A DNA stretch of 42,042 nt from Glomus cerebriforme. Lineage: Eukaryota > Glomeromycota > Glomeromycetes > Glomerales > Glomeraceae. The notes under the pieces were generated by a model, which ran no database searches, had not been told where the DNA came from, and was given only the letters and a program-made list of their open reading frames with translations. How positions within the stretch are numbered: position 1 is the stretch's first letter; each line of letters begins with the position of its first letter. Below, in pieces: positions 10,787-22,353 of this stretch. The stretch covers positions 9,482 to 51,523 of the forward strand of contig QKYT01000510.1 of NCBI GenBank assembly GCA_003550305.1. The letters run 5' to 3'. Both the position numbers and the translations under genes were made by a program.

Positions 10787-11675
10787 ATCATCCTGTATCA
10801 TACCCATCAGATTTAATTTTTACTGCTTATTTTTTGAACTTAATTTTTTTGGTGTGAAAACCCTATTTGTCATTATTATATATCACATGGTGCACTCTGT
10901 GCGGATATATAGAAAATAAAAACTCATATAATAATTATAGTATTAATATATCATATTAATAATAAGTAATATATTTTATTAAAGTAATATAAAAATCCTT
11001 GGAAATTGCTAAATACTGTATTACTAGTGATGATTATTATTACATAAAAATTTTTTTTAATTTTCAAAATTTTTAATTAAATTATTGATTTATTATGAAA
11101 ATAATCTGCATAAAAATTTGCAATAAATATTCATAATACAAAAAACACAAATACAATTACATGTTATATATAAATTAAGCCAATAAAATTATTTTGATAA
11201 TATATTATAAATAAATTAGTTAATAAAACTAATATTTTAATCATGTGATCACAATTTAATGAAAAAAAAATTTTATTATAGTTTATTTCTTAAATTTACA
11301 AAGCTAAACATAATTAAATAAAACTCTATTATAAATAATTATAAACTTGATATTTAGATATATATGATATTTATGTCAAAAATAATCTAAATTGTAATAA
11401 ATAATAAAATAGTAATATTTTAATGTAATAAAAAAAATCAATAAAAAATTCTAATAAACTTTTGAAACCTTTAAAAATCACAATATATATATTTTAAAAG
11501 TTATTTTAATCAAAATTATTAAATAAAAGTTTATTTACTTGTAATATAATTATTTGTATTTATTTGTAATTATTGTAATTACGTATAATCACAGAGTGTA
11601 ATCACAAAAATAATGTATAGAAAAGTATATAAAAGAATATTTGAAACTTATTTAATAAAATCTTTAGTTTCTATT

Positions 11676-13552
11676 ATAAATGTTGTCAAAACTGTCCGAA
11701 AATATGTCTAAATCTGAAAGTTCGAAATCCAGGTTCAAAACTATAGCTGAAATCTGAAAATCAGGCTAAAATCTGAAATTGGGATGGAAGGCAAAAATCC
11801 AGATGAAAATCTTTTATTATAGTCCGAAACGGCTTTTTAAAGACTTAATGGCGAGTTTTTTTTATTTTTTTTATTTTCTTTTCATTTAGGGACGTTATTG
11901 ACATCCTTTTTGCTTTTTTTTCTTTAGTAACAGCTTCTTAGACTTTTTTAAGACTAATAATAAGTTCCATTTTTTGATCATTTTCTTTTCATCAAGTGTT
12001 TTATTAATATTTTTTCTTTGCTCTTTTTTCTTTAGTGATAGTTTCTTGAACTTCTTGAAGACTAATTGTGAATAATCCTTCATTTTCTTTTTGTTAAGTA
12101 TTTTATTAATTTGCTTTTTTTTCTTTAGTAGCACATTCTTGGACTTTATAATGACTAATGGTAGTCTTTTTTTTGTTATTTTGTCTTCTTTTCGTTTAGG
12201 AGTGTATTGACATTCCTTATGTTTATTTTCTTTGAAAACTAATGATGAGTTCTTTTTCTTTTTTTTTTGTGATTTCTTTTTAATTTTTTTTTACTTAGGG
12301 ATGTTATTGACATTTCTTTTTTACTTTTTTAGCAACAATTTTTTTGAGCATTCTATAGAAAAAAATAATTTAATTTTTAGATTATTTATAAGAGTATTTA
12401 ATATTTTTTTCATGTTTTATTGTAATTTAATTTATTCAAATTATTTTCATTTCATACTAAAATTAAAAAGAAATCATGTTCTTAATTTTCTATATTTGTA
12501 TAAATATTTATTTGATAAAGTAATTGTTTGTTGTATGTTTTATAGAAATCTGTTGTACAATATACATCTTAGAATAAATAATTTAAATATCTAAATTATT
12601 TTAATTTTGAATGAATAAAAATCATTGTTTCTTTCAAAAGCAAAGGAAAAATAAAAATAACATTCCTAAATTAGTAAAAATAAATATCAAGATGAAAAAA
12701 AAATGAAAGATCAAAGAAAGAACTCACAATTCGCCTCAAAAAGTTCAAGAAACCTGTTATTAAAGAAAAAAAAGAAAAAAAAGTATTAATAAAACACTTA
12801 AATGAAAAGGAAATAAAGAAGCAAAGAAAGGAACTCACAATTNGTCTCCAAGAAGTTCAAGAAACTGTCATAAAGAAAAAAAGCAAAAAATTTTAATAAA
12901 ATATTTAAATGAAAAAAAAATGAAGGATTAAATAAGGGANTTCACATTTAGTTTTCACAAAATTCAAGAAACAGTCACTAAAGAAAAAAAAAAGNAAAAA
13001 AAAATAATTAATAAAATATTTAATGAAAAAAATAAAGGATCAAAGAAAAAAACTCACAATAATGAGTCTTCCAGAAATTCAAGAAACTATCACTAAAGAA
13101 AATAAGCAAAAAAACAAAAAATATTTGACGAAAAGAAAGTGAATCATCGATGAAAATAACTCACCATTAGACTCTAAGAAATCCAAGAAACTGATACTAA
13201 AGAAAAGAAAAGCAAAAGGAATGTCAATAATGTCCCTAAATGAAAAAAGAACACAAAAAAGAATAAAAAAATAAAGAAAACTCATCATTAGTCTCCAAGA
13301 AGTCCAAAAAGCTGTTATTAAAGAAAAAAAAGTAAAAATAAAGTCCACAAAAAGAAAAAACTATAATTCACAAAAAATCATGTGATTTCAATTTTGGACT
13401 ATATAAAAAAGGTTTCGTCTGGATTTTTATCCTTTGATTCTAATTTCAGATTTTGGCCTGATTTTTGAATTTTGACTGGAGTTTCATTTCAGAATGATTG
13501 GCTGAATATTGAATCCTAAAATTATGCCAAAATTCTAGAGCGACAACATGTA
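11676..13552 (-). mobile_element. Foldback-type DNA transposon, copy B (inverted to A)
   Basis: The minus strand of this segment matches copy A along its whole length: the subterminal part at 13380-13550 corresponds to 6975-7160, the module arrays correspond, and so does the central region (12320-12640 against 7980-8250). Its ends are ataaatgttgtcaaaactg and, on the right, gacaacatgta. It has its own 11-bp duplication, TAGTTTCTATT, at 11665-11675 and 13553-13563, so it arrived by a separate insertion and not by inversion of copy A. Point differences and small indels are frequent. With copy A it forms an inverted pair with arms of about 1.9 kb around a spacer of about 2.7 kb. Confidence 0.8.
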
Positions 13553-13722
13553 TAGTTTCTATTCTTTGTATAAATGAAAAAAAATTATATTTTAAAAAAG
13601 AAAAATTTTTTTTTTATATATTACTGTTTATTATTCTACTTAAAAATAGAGGTAAAATTAAATTTTAATTTTAGTAAATTTCATGCAGATCAATTTTTTT
13701 GAAAACTGCAATAACCATAATA

Positions 13723-16363
13723 CAGTCATACCTCCATATAGTCACCTAATTGGTTTCACCAAATTTGGTGATTTTATAGAGGTGTGACTATGTAAANGTA
13801 ACNTCTCTACAATCACCATCATATTAAAAATCNTNTGCAGTGACTATATAGAAGGTTTTTCAATTTTTGGTTAGAAATTTTATTGTAAATGTTAATTGAT
13901 ATGTAAATTAATTTAAAGTTTTAAATAAAGTTATCAATATAAAATCAGTAATTATTTATTAGTTAGTTAATTATTATTAAAATGTATTACATAAATGTTC
14001 AGTTATTAAATGTTACATTAATGCTAAAAAGAGTTAAGCACATGATACTTTCAGAGGCGTAGCAATCAAATACTAAAAAAATTCATGATCAATGCCTACC
14101 TTCGTGATTGTTGTTCGATCCGTTTAACAATCTTAAAGTACCTTTTAAAGAGGTTTACATCTTTTATTTGAAATTCGTCAATGTTCTGTTGCTCAAAAAA
14201 TGTAATCCAGGTTTGTAAGGATTTAAGANNATCACCTGGAGAGACCAGAATTTCTTCTTCTTCAGAATCACTATTATCATNATNATCANNNGTTTNCTNC
14301 TGTATCAGTCTTATAATATCATTCTCATTTAAAATATTCTCGGTTGGGATTTCCTCCTGATCTTGAAAAAAATCATTTAACGCGTCTGTTAATGAAATAG
14401 CCNAAGGGNCATCTATATCAAGCTCTCTGATCATTCGATNAATATCAGCCGTTTCATTATCTCTCGCTTTTTGTTAGATCTCTGATGCATTTTCTCTTTC
14501 TTCATCAGATAAAGAAGGTAAAATCCCTGTCTTTCTCCAACAATTCAAAATCGTTTCTTCAGACACATTATCCCATGATTCTGCAATATAATCAATTGCG
14601 TCCTTCATATTAATCTTTTCCTTATTTATATCCTTCCCCTCTTCAAATATATCCAACATATGTTGGCAGTATTTTCTCTTAAAATAATTCTTGAAGCTTG
14701 CGATGATACCCACGTCGAGCGGTTGGAAATGACTTGTGTGTTGGGTGATAGGAAAGCCACTTCAACATGAGTTAATTGGAGCTGGGAGGTATCAGGCTGA
14801 TGTCTATCCGATCTACCTCTTGAACGACTGCCACGATTCCTTGAAGCTCAACTTACTATAATTAAAATGTAGAAGATCGTGTTAGTTAGCATCGCATAAA
14901 AGAAAAATTCATAGGATAAGCCTTACCAGATGTAGATGATTCATTTTCATCNTTATCTTGATCATTNTCTAAGGCTGGTNAATAATGCGGATTGAAGTGC
15001 GATGGTGCGTTGTCAACTAAAAGCAAGATCTTTTTATCTTGCGCTCTGAAACGGCTGTCCATTTCACGAAGAACCTCTTCAAAAACGGAAGAGTTCATCC
15101 ACGCTTTAGGATTACCCCGATAATATATAGGAAGACGTTTCAAGGTAACTTTTGAAAGTGGTCTCGGATGCTTTGAATTGCCGATTACCTATGGTTTTAG
15201 CTTGTCGGTTCTTATCGCATTAACGCCAAGAAGAACCGTAACTCGAGTTTTATCTTTCTTTCGACCAGGGANCNGTTTCGTTGATAACGTTTGACTTGGA
15301 GACATCCGGTAAAAAAGTCCCTATGTTTTTAAAAAAAATATATATATAAGTATACTCCGTCGTTGTAACAACTAAATTATGCTTTTAAATATAAATAAAA
15401 ACATGTTAATTACGAGTTATACTCTACTATAAATCATTATATGAAACACGNCATTATCAATTTCATAAAATCTCTCACAATGCTCTTATAAAAGAAAATC
15501 TTACCGTTTCGTCAATATTATAAATGCAATCAAGTGTATATCGGCTTAAAATCGATTGCAACTTTGTTCTTTCTTCCGGAAGAGAAGCCAAAGGCGCACT
15601 TCCTGCTTCTTCATGTATATGGAACTTACGAATGTTATTACGATTTTTAAACTTATGTAACCAGCNGTTGGAGAAAGCCAAGTCTTTTTCTTGAATATTA
15701 AAAGCTTCTGCAAAGATTTTAGCTTTTTCCTTTATTAATAACTCCGTTAATATAACTTCACCGGCTGTCACATTTTCTACCCATAGACTCATTGCACGTT
15801 TAAGGACTGGGAACTTGACTTCTTTATGCCTAAAGGTTTGAGCAGTATCTTCTGCATTTAGGNNTTTCCATTTGTCACTTTGTGATAATATCTTCGATAT
15901 CNTGCTTCTGTCAATCTTTAAGTTAGGATACTTTTCGTTGAAGTGGTTTGCAATATCTACGTGTCGTTTACTTTTGTTTGCTTTTGCCTACTCACAGATT
16001 TGACATTTTACATCATCACTTATAGCTGAACGGCGCTGTTTTAATTGGGATCTAATAGGAGGCATAACAAAGAGCGTGTTTTTTTGTGATCAATTGATCA
16101 TTTGCTGCAGATTTATATGATTTTAACGTGTTACGAATCAATCTGATGATCAAACGTGTAACAAACTTAATCATTTTGATGTACAATGTGATTATAAGAG
16201 GTTTATTTATTAATAAACATAATATATACGTTTGGAACTTTTAAGTGATAGTGATTATAAGTGATATGGAGGTAATTTAATAGTATTAAAAACNNTTTCN
16301 NGAAAATGGNTNCTTATAAAGAGGTGTGANTATATAGAGTGTGACTATATGGAGGTATGACTG
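13723..16363 (-). mobile_element. Pogo/Tigger-type DNA transposon
   Basis: Perfect 23-bp terminal inverted repeats lie at 13723-13745 and 16341-16363 (they begin CAGTCATACCTCCATATA), flanked by TA on both sides (13721-13722, 16364-16365), the Tc1/mariner-superfamily target. Copies of a tagaggtgtgacta motif lie near both ends. It encodes one transposase on the minus strand. Ambiguous bases are far more frequent here than anywhere else in the window, which suggests collapsed copies or variation between nuclei. Confidence 0.92.
14096..16065 (-). pseudogene. Pogo/Tigger transposase (CENP-B-like HTH plus DDE), broken
   Basis: Starts at ATG 16065 (MPPIRSQLKQRRSAISDDV). An N-terminal CENP-B-type HTH region is followed by a Tc5-type HTH (SLWVENVTAGEVILTELLI ... 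WLHKFKNRNNIRKFHIHEEAG). The DDE core has YNIDET joined across an intron (15504-15321, GT-AG) to GLFYRMSPSQTL, then KILLLVDNAPSHFNPHY and LQPLDVGIIASFKNYFKRKY, giving the three acidic residues. A second intron is likely at about 14930-14856. Breaks: in-frame stops in the N-terminal part (ICE-stop-AKANK), at KP-stop-VIGN near 15192, and at ASEI-stop-QKA near 14475, plus a disturbed stretch at 14720-14860. The acidic C-terminal tail ends at 14096. Given many N bases, some breaks could be sequencing ambiguities, but the three stops are unambiguous. Confidence 0.85.
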
Positions 16364-16365
16364 TA

Positions 16366-17007
16366 TAAATTATAAATTTATGAGTTTTTTATAGGTTAAA
16401 AAGAGTATTATTTAAATAATTTTTGAAAAAAAATACAAAATTTTAATTTTATAACAAATAAAATGTATTTTTTTATTCTAAAAAAAAATTTTTTCAACCA
16501 AATTTTCAATATTTTAGTGTGATTAATATTTAATTATATTTCTTTTGCATATTTATTAATTAAATTAACATTTTATGTTAAGTATTTTTTTTAATTCTAA
16601 TTAATATTATAATTATTAATTAGAATTAAGTGATGATAATCACCAGTGATAATTTTTTAGTAAATATTTTTTTATCTTTTATAGTAAAAAGTATTTAGTA
16701 AAAAAAAAGATTATAAGTCTTTATAAATTATATATTGAAAATAATTTAAAATATTATTAATGTATTTTAAACATAAAATTTATAAAAGTTTATAAAATAT
16801 TAGATGATTTTTTAAATTAATCTAAAAATTACTAAATTTTTTTTTAATAATCTTTTATATCATAATTTAATTAATTATCTAAAATTATTTTTTTATAAAT
16901 TGGCATTAATATATATTGTGTAACTAAATAATGAAGAGATTTAACTATTTAAAATATTCTTTATTTAAAATCATAAATTTATATATAATATTATTAATCA
17001 TTATATA
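16366..17007. other. AT-rich spacer
   Basis: Homopolymer-rich sequence with no recognisable gene. It presumably includes the 3' untranslated region and terminator of the kinase-like gene that ends at 17008. Confidence 0.5.
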
Positions 17008-19528
17008 TTAGTTAAGAGTTATATCAGTATGCAATTGACCATGATGAGCCAATTCTTCCAATTCTTCTAATTTTTTTAATCTTTCTAATGCCTTCTCATG
17101 CATTCGATAATGTGCAGCCATTAACAATTGGTGTCCCTTTTCTGGATCCTTAAATCCAAATGTTCCCTTGAAAAGATGTTCACCATAAGTATATAAAGCA
17201 TTAGCATAATCTTTATCAACTGCAGACTTCAGATATCCTTCTGCAATAATCAGCTTATGCTTATTTTGGCTATTCTTAGCTTTTTTGAATAATAGTTGAA
17301 AATAACGGTATTGGGCATCAACATGACCATCATCAGCAGCTTCACGAACATAATTTTCAGCTTTAGTTAAATCTTTACGTGGGTAATATGGTGGCCCATT
17401 GGCCAAGTAAAATCCGGCTTTAAATTTAGCTTCAGCATTACCATTTTTTGCTAAAGCATCATAAATTGACCATGCAGCAGTATAATTTTTTGCCTCATGA
17501 TGTTGTTGTGCCTTTTCTAAATTGAGCTCATCAGCATTTTTGTTCTCTTCATTTTGATATGGAGTTTCTTCACTAGCTGCATCTTGTGTTTCCAAATCAT
17601 TCAAGGAAAGAGAACTCATGGGTAAAATTTGTAAAGTAGTAAAATCATCATCTTTATATCTCAGATGAAGGTCTCGAATGTGTTCACATATGGAGGTCAT
17701 TTCAGGTCGTTGGCTTGGTTCTTGACGCCAAGCTTCATTCATGATTTTCAAGAATTCATTAATGTAGAGGTGAGATGTTTCATTTTTAAACATATTGGTA
17801 TCTGGTCTCTCACCATTTGAAACCTTTTCAAAAACTTTTAAACCAGATTTTATATCAGCAAAAGGTCTTTGTTGTGATGCAATTTCCCACATCAATATTC
17901 CAAAGCTGGTCAATTTATCCAATATAAATATTATTTACTTCAAATACCAAGATTCTTCGAAATTATCATTAAGCTCACCTATAAACATCGTTTTCAACCG
18001 TGTATCTTACTTCCGGAGAAGTCTTTTCTGGTGCAGTCCATCTAAATTGTTGAACAATATTAATAAAAATAATATTCGATAAAAAGATTAGTATTATGAA
18101 TGGTTTGCACCTGAGAACTTCATCTGTATCTTTAACTGGCCATGAGAAACTGCCTGATTGAGGACGACTTGTTTCAAAATTGGTGAGCTGGGCTATATAA
18201 TTTTCGCCCAACATGACATTATGGCTATAACAAGAAAACATAACTCTTTAAGCGGATATTCTCCAAGATTTAATAATATAAGATACACTCTTACCTTCTA
18301 ACGTCATGATGGAGAATTCCCTTTTCGTGACAGTGCGACAATGCACTAGCTACTTCCCAAGCAACTTTGATCTTGAAGGACCACGGAAGGTCAGGATGTG
18401 TCAGAAGGTACGTTTGAAGATCTTCGTGTTTCGCCCACTCAAATATGGTGTGCCGCTTCCCGTTACGTTCTATGATGCCACGGCTATAGTAAACATTATG
18501 AATTAATAAAGGCATCATATACTGTATATGGCCAATATTGTAAATAAATAAATATATATATATCAACTCACAACTTTAAGATGTACTTGCAATCTTTTAA
18601 ATAATCTGCTATGGCGACTTCACTCCAAAATTGACGCTCAGTCTCATCTTCTCGTGGATTAAATATACCAATTTCCTTCTCAGCCACATCTTCTCGTGTG
18701 GATTTTAAGATCTTTCTGATTACATGTTTTCTACTGCCTCGAATGATGCGCTTCTGACTGCGATCTTCTTGTATATTATTATCAGATTTCGTGAATTGCA
18801 TCATTAATACTTTACTCGCTTGAGCACCATTCAAAAGGCACGTGATTTCCCACATTCGCTGATCCAGGATTGGCGGAGGAACGTCCCTTGTGACGAGAGA
18901 AATGACCAATGAGAGAATAAGATTTTGCGTCAAATCATTGAGTTCTCTTGCCAACTGCTGGATTTTCCTGGCGACCTTAATTTTTGCAACGTAAGATATC
19001 AGATACACGATAATCAAATTGAAGTCAATTTAAATTTACTACAGTTCAGCGCAAAACTATTGACACCTGATCACTAGTAAACAATTTCCAAATCTTTTTT
19101 AATATGGTTGGGTGAGCAAGCTTGTTCATATAGTCAGTAATCTCGTTTAATACCGACAAGTAATGTTTCATATTGATCTTGCCAAAATCTACCCCTGGCT
19201 TAATCCCACACGCTAAACCCTTTTCTAGAGATTCTAACGCACCCTGAAGTAATCGGCGTAACTCATTACACTGTTTTTTGTTTTCGCGGGCATTATTCGC
19301 AATCTTTAACGCATCGATAAAGACTTTAGCGATTGGTTCTGCAATGTGGCCAGGTATACAGCTGGCGATATTACTTAGTGAATTTGCTAACACGTTGGCA
19401 ACATCAGCTGCTGTTTCGATACGCTCAGAAAAGGTATATTCTGGAATCCGGGAAAGTTGCGAATTCGCATTTATAATAGTTCTATTAATTTCATGCGACG
19501 ACATGACGACATGGCACGAATTTTTCAA
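17008..19528 (-). CDS. MLKL-like/pseudokinase protein with Sel1 repeats
   Basis: Six exons in my model: 19528-19067, 18975-18572, 18483-18295, 18224-18111, 18041-17979, 17905-17008; all introns are GT-AG, frame is kept and the product is 709 aa. Residues ~20-200 are helical and look like the four-helix bundle and brace seen before fungal kinases and in MLKL (inference). Residues ~230-470 are a kinase fold: degenerate Gly loop, beta-3 Lys 254 (VAEKE), FEWAKHEDLQTYL hinge, HHD at ~347-349 instead of HRD, Asn 354, then NFE at ~367-369 instead of DFG, and APE (WTAPEKTSPE) and DVYSFGILMWEI motifs. Loss of the metal-binding DFG Asp suggests a pseudokinase. The C-terminal ~130 residues carry about three Sel1 (TPR-like) repeats. 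A Tc1-like MITE begins 20 bp upstream of the ATG, so the promoter or leader lies in transposon DNA. A role in signalling or regulated cell death is plausible but unproven. Confidence 0.82.
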
Positions 19529-19547
19529 GCAAATTAAAATCAGTGTA

Positions 19548-20069
19548 CACTAAACTGACTAAAGTATTGGACCACCTTATTATAAGAAAAAAAATTTTTT
19601 AAACACCAAACTTCGTGTAATTAAATGAAGTTGTTTAGAATGTCAAAAATTACACGAATATAAATATTGGTGAAGTTCATCTTGGCCAAAAAAAATTTTT
19701 AACTGCATATTTAATAGTATAGGTATTGTTACTGGGTAAATTATTTTTTATTTATATCACGTTATCAATGAAATGATCGGCATGGCGCAGCATGTGATCA
19801 TCAGATCATCAAACGCTAATTATTAAAACAAACTAATTTGGTTATATTATACCTAAATTTTCCATTAAAAATCTAATATTTTTTAATAATGTCAAGATAT
19901 AACCATCAATTTGAATCGGAAGTTCATATAATTTTTAAAGTAAATGTAATTTGACTTGGGGAATAACTTTGCTTATAATATAAAAGGGAGATTAATTATT
20001 AAAAAGAATCTTTACTTAAAGGCATATTTGCGTAACTACGGGTGGTCCAATACTTTTGGCAGGGAAGTG
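19548..20069. mobile_element. Tc1-like MITE at the 5' end of the pseudokinase gene
   Basis: The ends are inverted: left cactaaactgactaaagta then ttggaccacc, and right, on the minus strand, cacttccctgccaaaagta then ttggaccacc. They match in cact and in the 16-bp block aaagtattggaccacc, with the nine bases between them diverged. TA flanks both sides (19546-19547, 20070-20071). The core matches Tc1/mariner-type ends. The 522 bp have no coding capacity, so it is non-autonomous. Confidence 0.75.
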
Positions 20070-20071
20070 TA

Positions 20072-21002
20072 TGTTTTGTATGATTCCAACATCAAATGCA
20101 TATCGGAATTGAAATAATTAAAACCAAAACTTTTTTCTTTTTTTTTTAATACATTATGAGAACAACGGTCTCAACGACATTTTTCCATGATTATTTTATG
20201 ATGATAATACAAGAAACCACAGGATTCTATCATGATCGGTCAATAATTGATGTACTGTATTTGGCAAAGTGAGTGAATCGCATTAGTTCGATATAGAAAA
20301 AAGGAACTAATGGTGATGCTCAAAAGGTGCACAAATCAATTGATTTTCGAGAGAGATTCGTCATTTTATCGGACATTGGTTACATTTACATTAGTGTGAA
20401 GCAACATACATGTCTTACGATATTATTCAATGGAAATGTGATATTGATGTGGCTATTACCAGAAATTAGTGACCTGATGCTGAATTTTGTTTGCGTGCTT
20501 TAAACATCAATCAAGCGGTTTGCTTTCAAAACGAAATATGGTTTCTAAATTTCTTTTTTTTTTTATTTTCCTTGGCAGATGACACTAAAAGTCCTTGATT
20601 GCATTGTATTGCTCGCATATAATAGTTTGCTGTACTATGGAATTTCGACTCATTCGCATAGATTAAGTTAAAATTGAGCCGTTTAATAACTAATTCGTCA
20701 GATACTTATGAGTGAATTTGCTTAATCTGCATAAATATGATTTACTGTACCCATAATTATAATGATCATGACCAATTTAAACTAAGATAGAAAATTACAT
20801 TGTTTGGGTAAAGTGTTATCTAAGTTTATTAATATAAAATTAAGATTTTATTATTTTGGCCTGAGAATCTATTATTGATGCGTCAGAATATTATAATTAT
20901 TCAAATTAAATTACAGTAGTAATTTAATGTCTTCAGTACATTCTCAACATACATGTATAAATTTTTTGTCGGTTTAATAATAGTAAATGAAATTAAAACA
21001 TT
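20072..21002. other. Intergenic stretch, no gene recognised
   Basis: Less AT-rich than the transposon-laden flanks around 20150-20700, but broken in every frame. It separates the 5' end of the pseudokinase gene from the 3' end of PHB2. Two weakly similar inverted stretches (gcatagattaag near 20657 and cttaatctgcat near 20720) may be the decayed ends of a small element. Confidence 0.4.
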
Positions 21003-22201
21003 CTACTTTCGATTTGAATCCTTGTTATGCCTACAAACAATTACCAGGATAATAATGAATTATAATTGCCAAAAAAAACATCAGACAAAAAAAACACTTA
21101 CTTTGACGGATCAGCAACATTTAATAATAAAGTTTCGGAATCCAATAATACACGATTCTGAGATCTTGATATGATTGCAGCAATCTCTCTAGCCGTTTCA
21201 ATTTTTCTCAACTCAAGAAATCCAGGCTTGTTTTTAATCGCTTCTCCAATTAATTCTGCCGAAACAGCTTCTCCTTCTGCTCTAATAATAATAGACTGTT
21301 TTTCTTGTTTAGCACTTTCCACCACAAAAAATGCTCGTTGAGCTTCTTGCTGAGCAATTTGCTTAGCTTCAACTGCATGTGTGAATTCAGGAGAAAACGC
21401 GACATGTGTAATGGAAACATCGTCCAGGATAATATCAAACCTTAAAGCACGACGTGTTAAATTTTCTCTCACAAGACGTGAAACTCGTTCACGCTGTGTG
21501 ATTAATTGTGAAGCATTAAATTGTGCTACCACAGATTTAAGTACTTCATTAACAATAGATGGAAGAACTCTTTCATCATAATCTGTTCCAAGAGTTCGAT
21601 AAATTGTAGGCAAAGAATCAATTTTTGGTTTGGACAAGACGCGACATGTAATATTGACCATTTGAAGATCTATATAAAATATGAGTTAATAAAAAATTGA
21701 AAATACATTTATATAATAATGAGATAATTACCTTTTGTACCAGTCAAAGATGCTATATTTCTTGGTTTGGCCCTCACATCATAAATAATCGGTGTTTCAA
21801 ACCATGGAATCATAAAGTGTGTACCTTCATTGTAGATGTCTTTTTTGACTCCAGTAAGTCTTGTGTATTTAATCGCGCGATGCCCACCATCAACTATAAA
21901 TTATAATGAAAACTTATATAATTTAGCATGAATAAAATTTAAAAATAAAACAAAATTTAAATGATAATATACAGTTTAAATTTTATATCAATTTTTAATA
22001 TTACAATTTAAACTTTCAAACTTCAATTACTAAATTTTTTGGAGAAAATAAATATTCACCGTTAAATAAACTGGCATTTATTCCAAGTCCGGCAGCACCT
22101 AAAATAATTAAAGATCCTGCACCAGTAAATAAACCCTTTCCGCCTCCTTTGGGCAGCATTCCGCCCAATCTGTTAATAGCTTGTCTTCCTTGTGAAGCCA
22201 T
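21003..22201 (-). CDS. PHB2: Prohibitin-2, mitochondrial inner-membrane scaffold
   Basis: Subunit of the PHB1-PHB2 ring complex of the mitochondrial inner membrane, which scaffolds membrane proteins and protects newly made respiratory subunits. Exons: 22201-22060, 21893-21732, 21669-21102, 21030-21003; 299 aa, near the usual ~300. A hydrophobic anchor sits at residues ~24-45 ([20 protein letters not shown]). Then come [67 protein letters not shown] and the coiled-coil [20 protein letters not shown], all diagnostic of the PHB2 branch. The end is open to choice: the in-frame TAA at 21098-21100 is part of a consensus donor (GTAAGT), and splicing to an acceptor at 21031 adds [14 protein letters not shown] residues; I prefer the spliced form. 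It is divergent from TRAPPC8. Confidence 0.95.
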
Positions 22202-22353
22202 TCTAAAATTTTTTGATCGAGAAAAAAATTGTCAGATAAATTAATGATCTCCCCTAATCTATCTATTACGTCACCGGTCACCAACGCAGTAACATCGATC
22301 GTCATAAATTAATCAAGCGGTCAAAGATAGACAAAAAGTAAATTGTTGAAATA
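22202..22353. promoter_or_regulatory. Shared divergent promoter of PHB2 and TRAPPC8
   Basis: Only 152 bp separate the two start codons, so both core promoters must fit here or overlap the first exons. It holds a CRE/ATF-like TTACGTCA at 22266-22273, directly followed by a ggtcacc block at about 22276-22282 (caccggtcacc). No TATA box is obvious. That these sites are used is inference. Confidence 0.5.

Larger units (their letters stand above)
9779..11664. other. AT-rich stretch without a recognisable gene
   Basis: No coding frame or RNA gene was recognised. It contains the hairpin at 10237-10272 and the telomere-like block at 10721-10786, listed separately. Together with 8949-9192 it forms the spacer between the two foldback copies. 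Confidence 0.5.

Noticed and set aside
20630..20760. Small MITE suggested by gcatagattaag / cttaatctgcat
   Set aside because: The match is limited to about a dozen bases and the flanking ends do not align; no target duplication was found.
21250..21581. ORFs overlapping PHB2 exon 3 on both strands
   Set aside because: They are shadows of the conserved prohibitin coding sequence in other frames.
22108..22305. 65-aa minus-strand ORF over the PHB2/TRAPPC8 promoter
   Set aside because: It overlaps PHB2 exon 1 in another frame and resembles nothing; an upstream ORF role is possible but unsupported.
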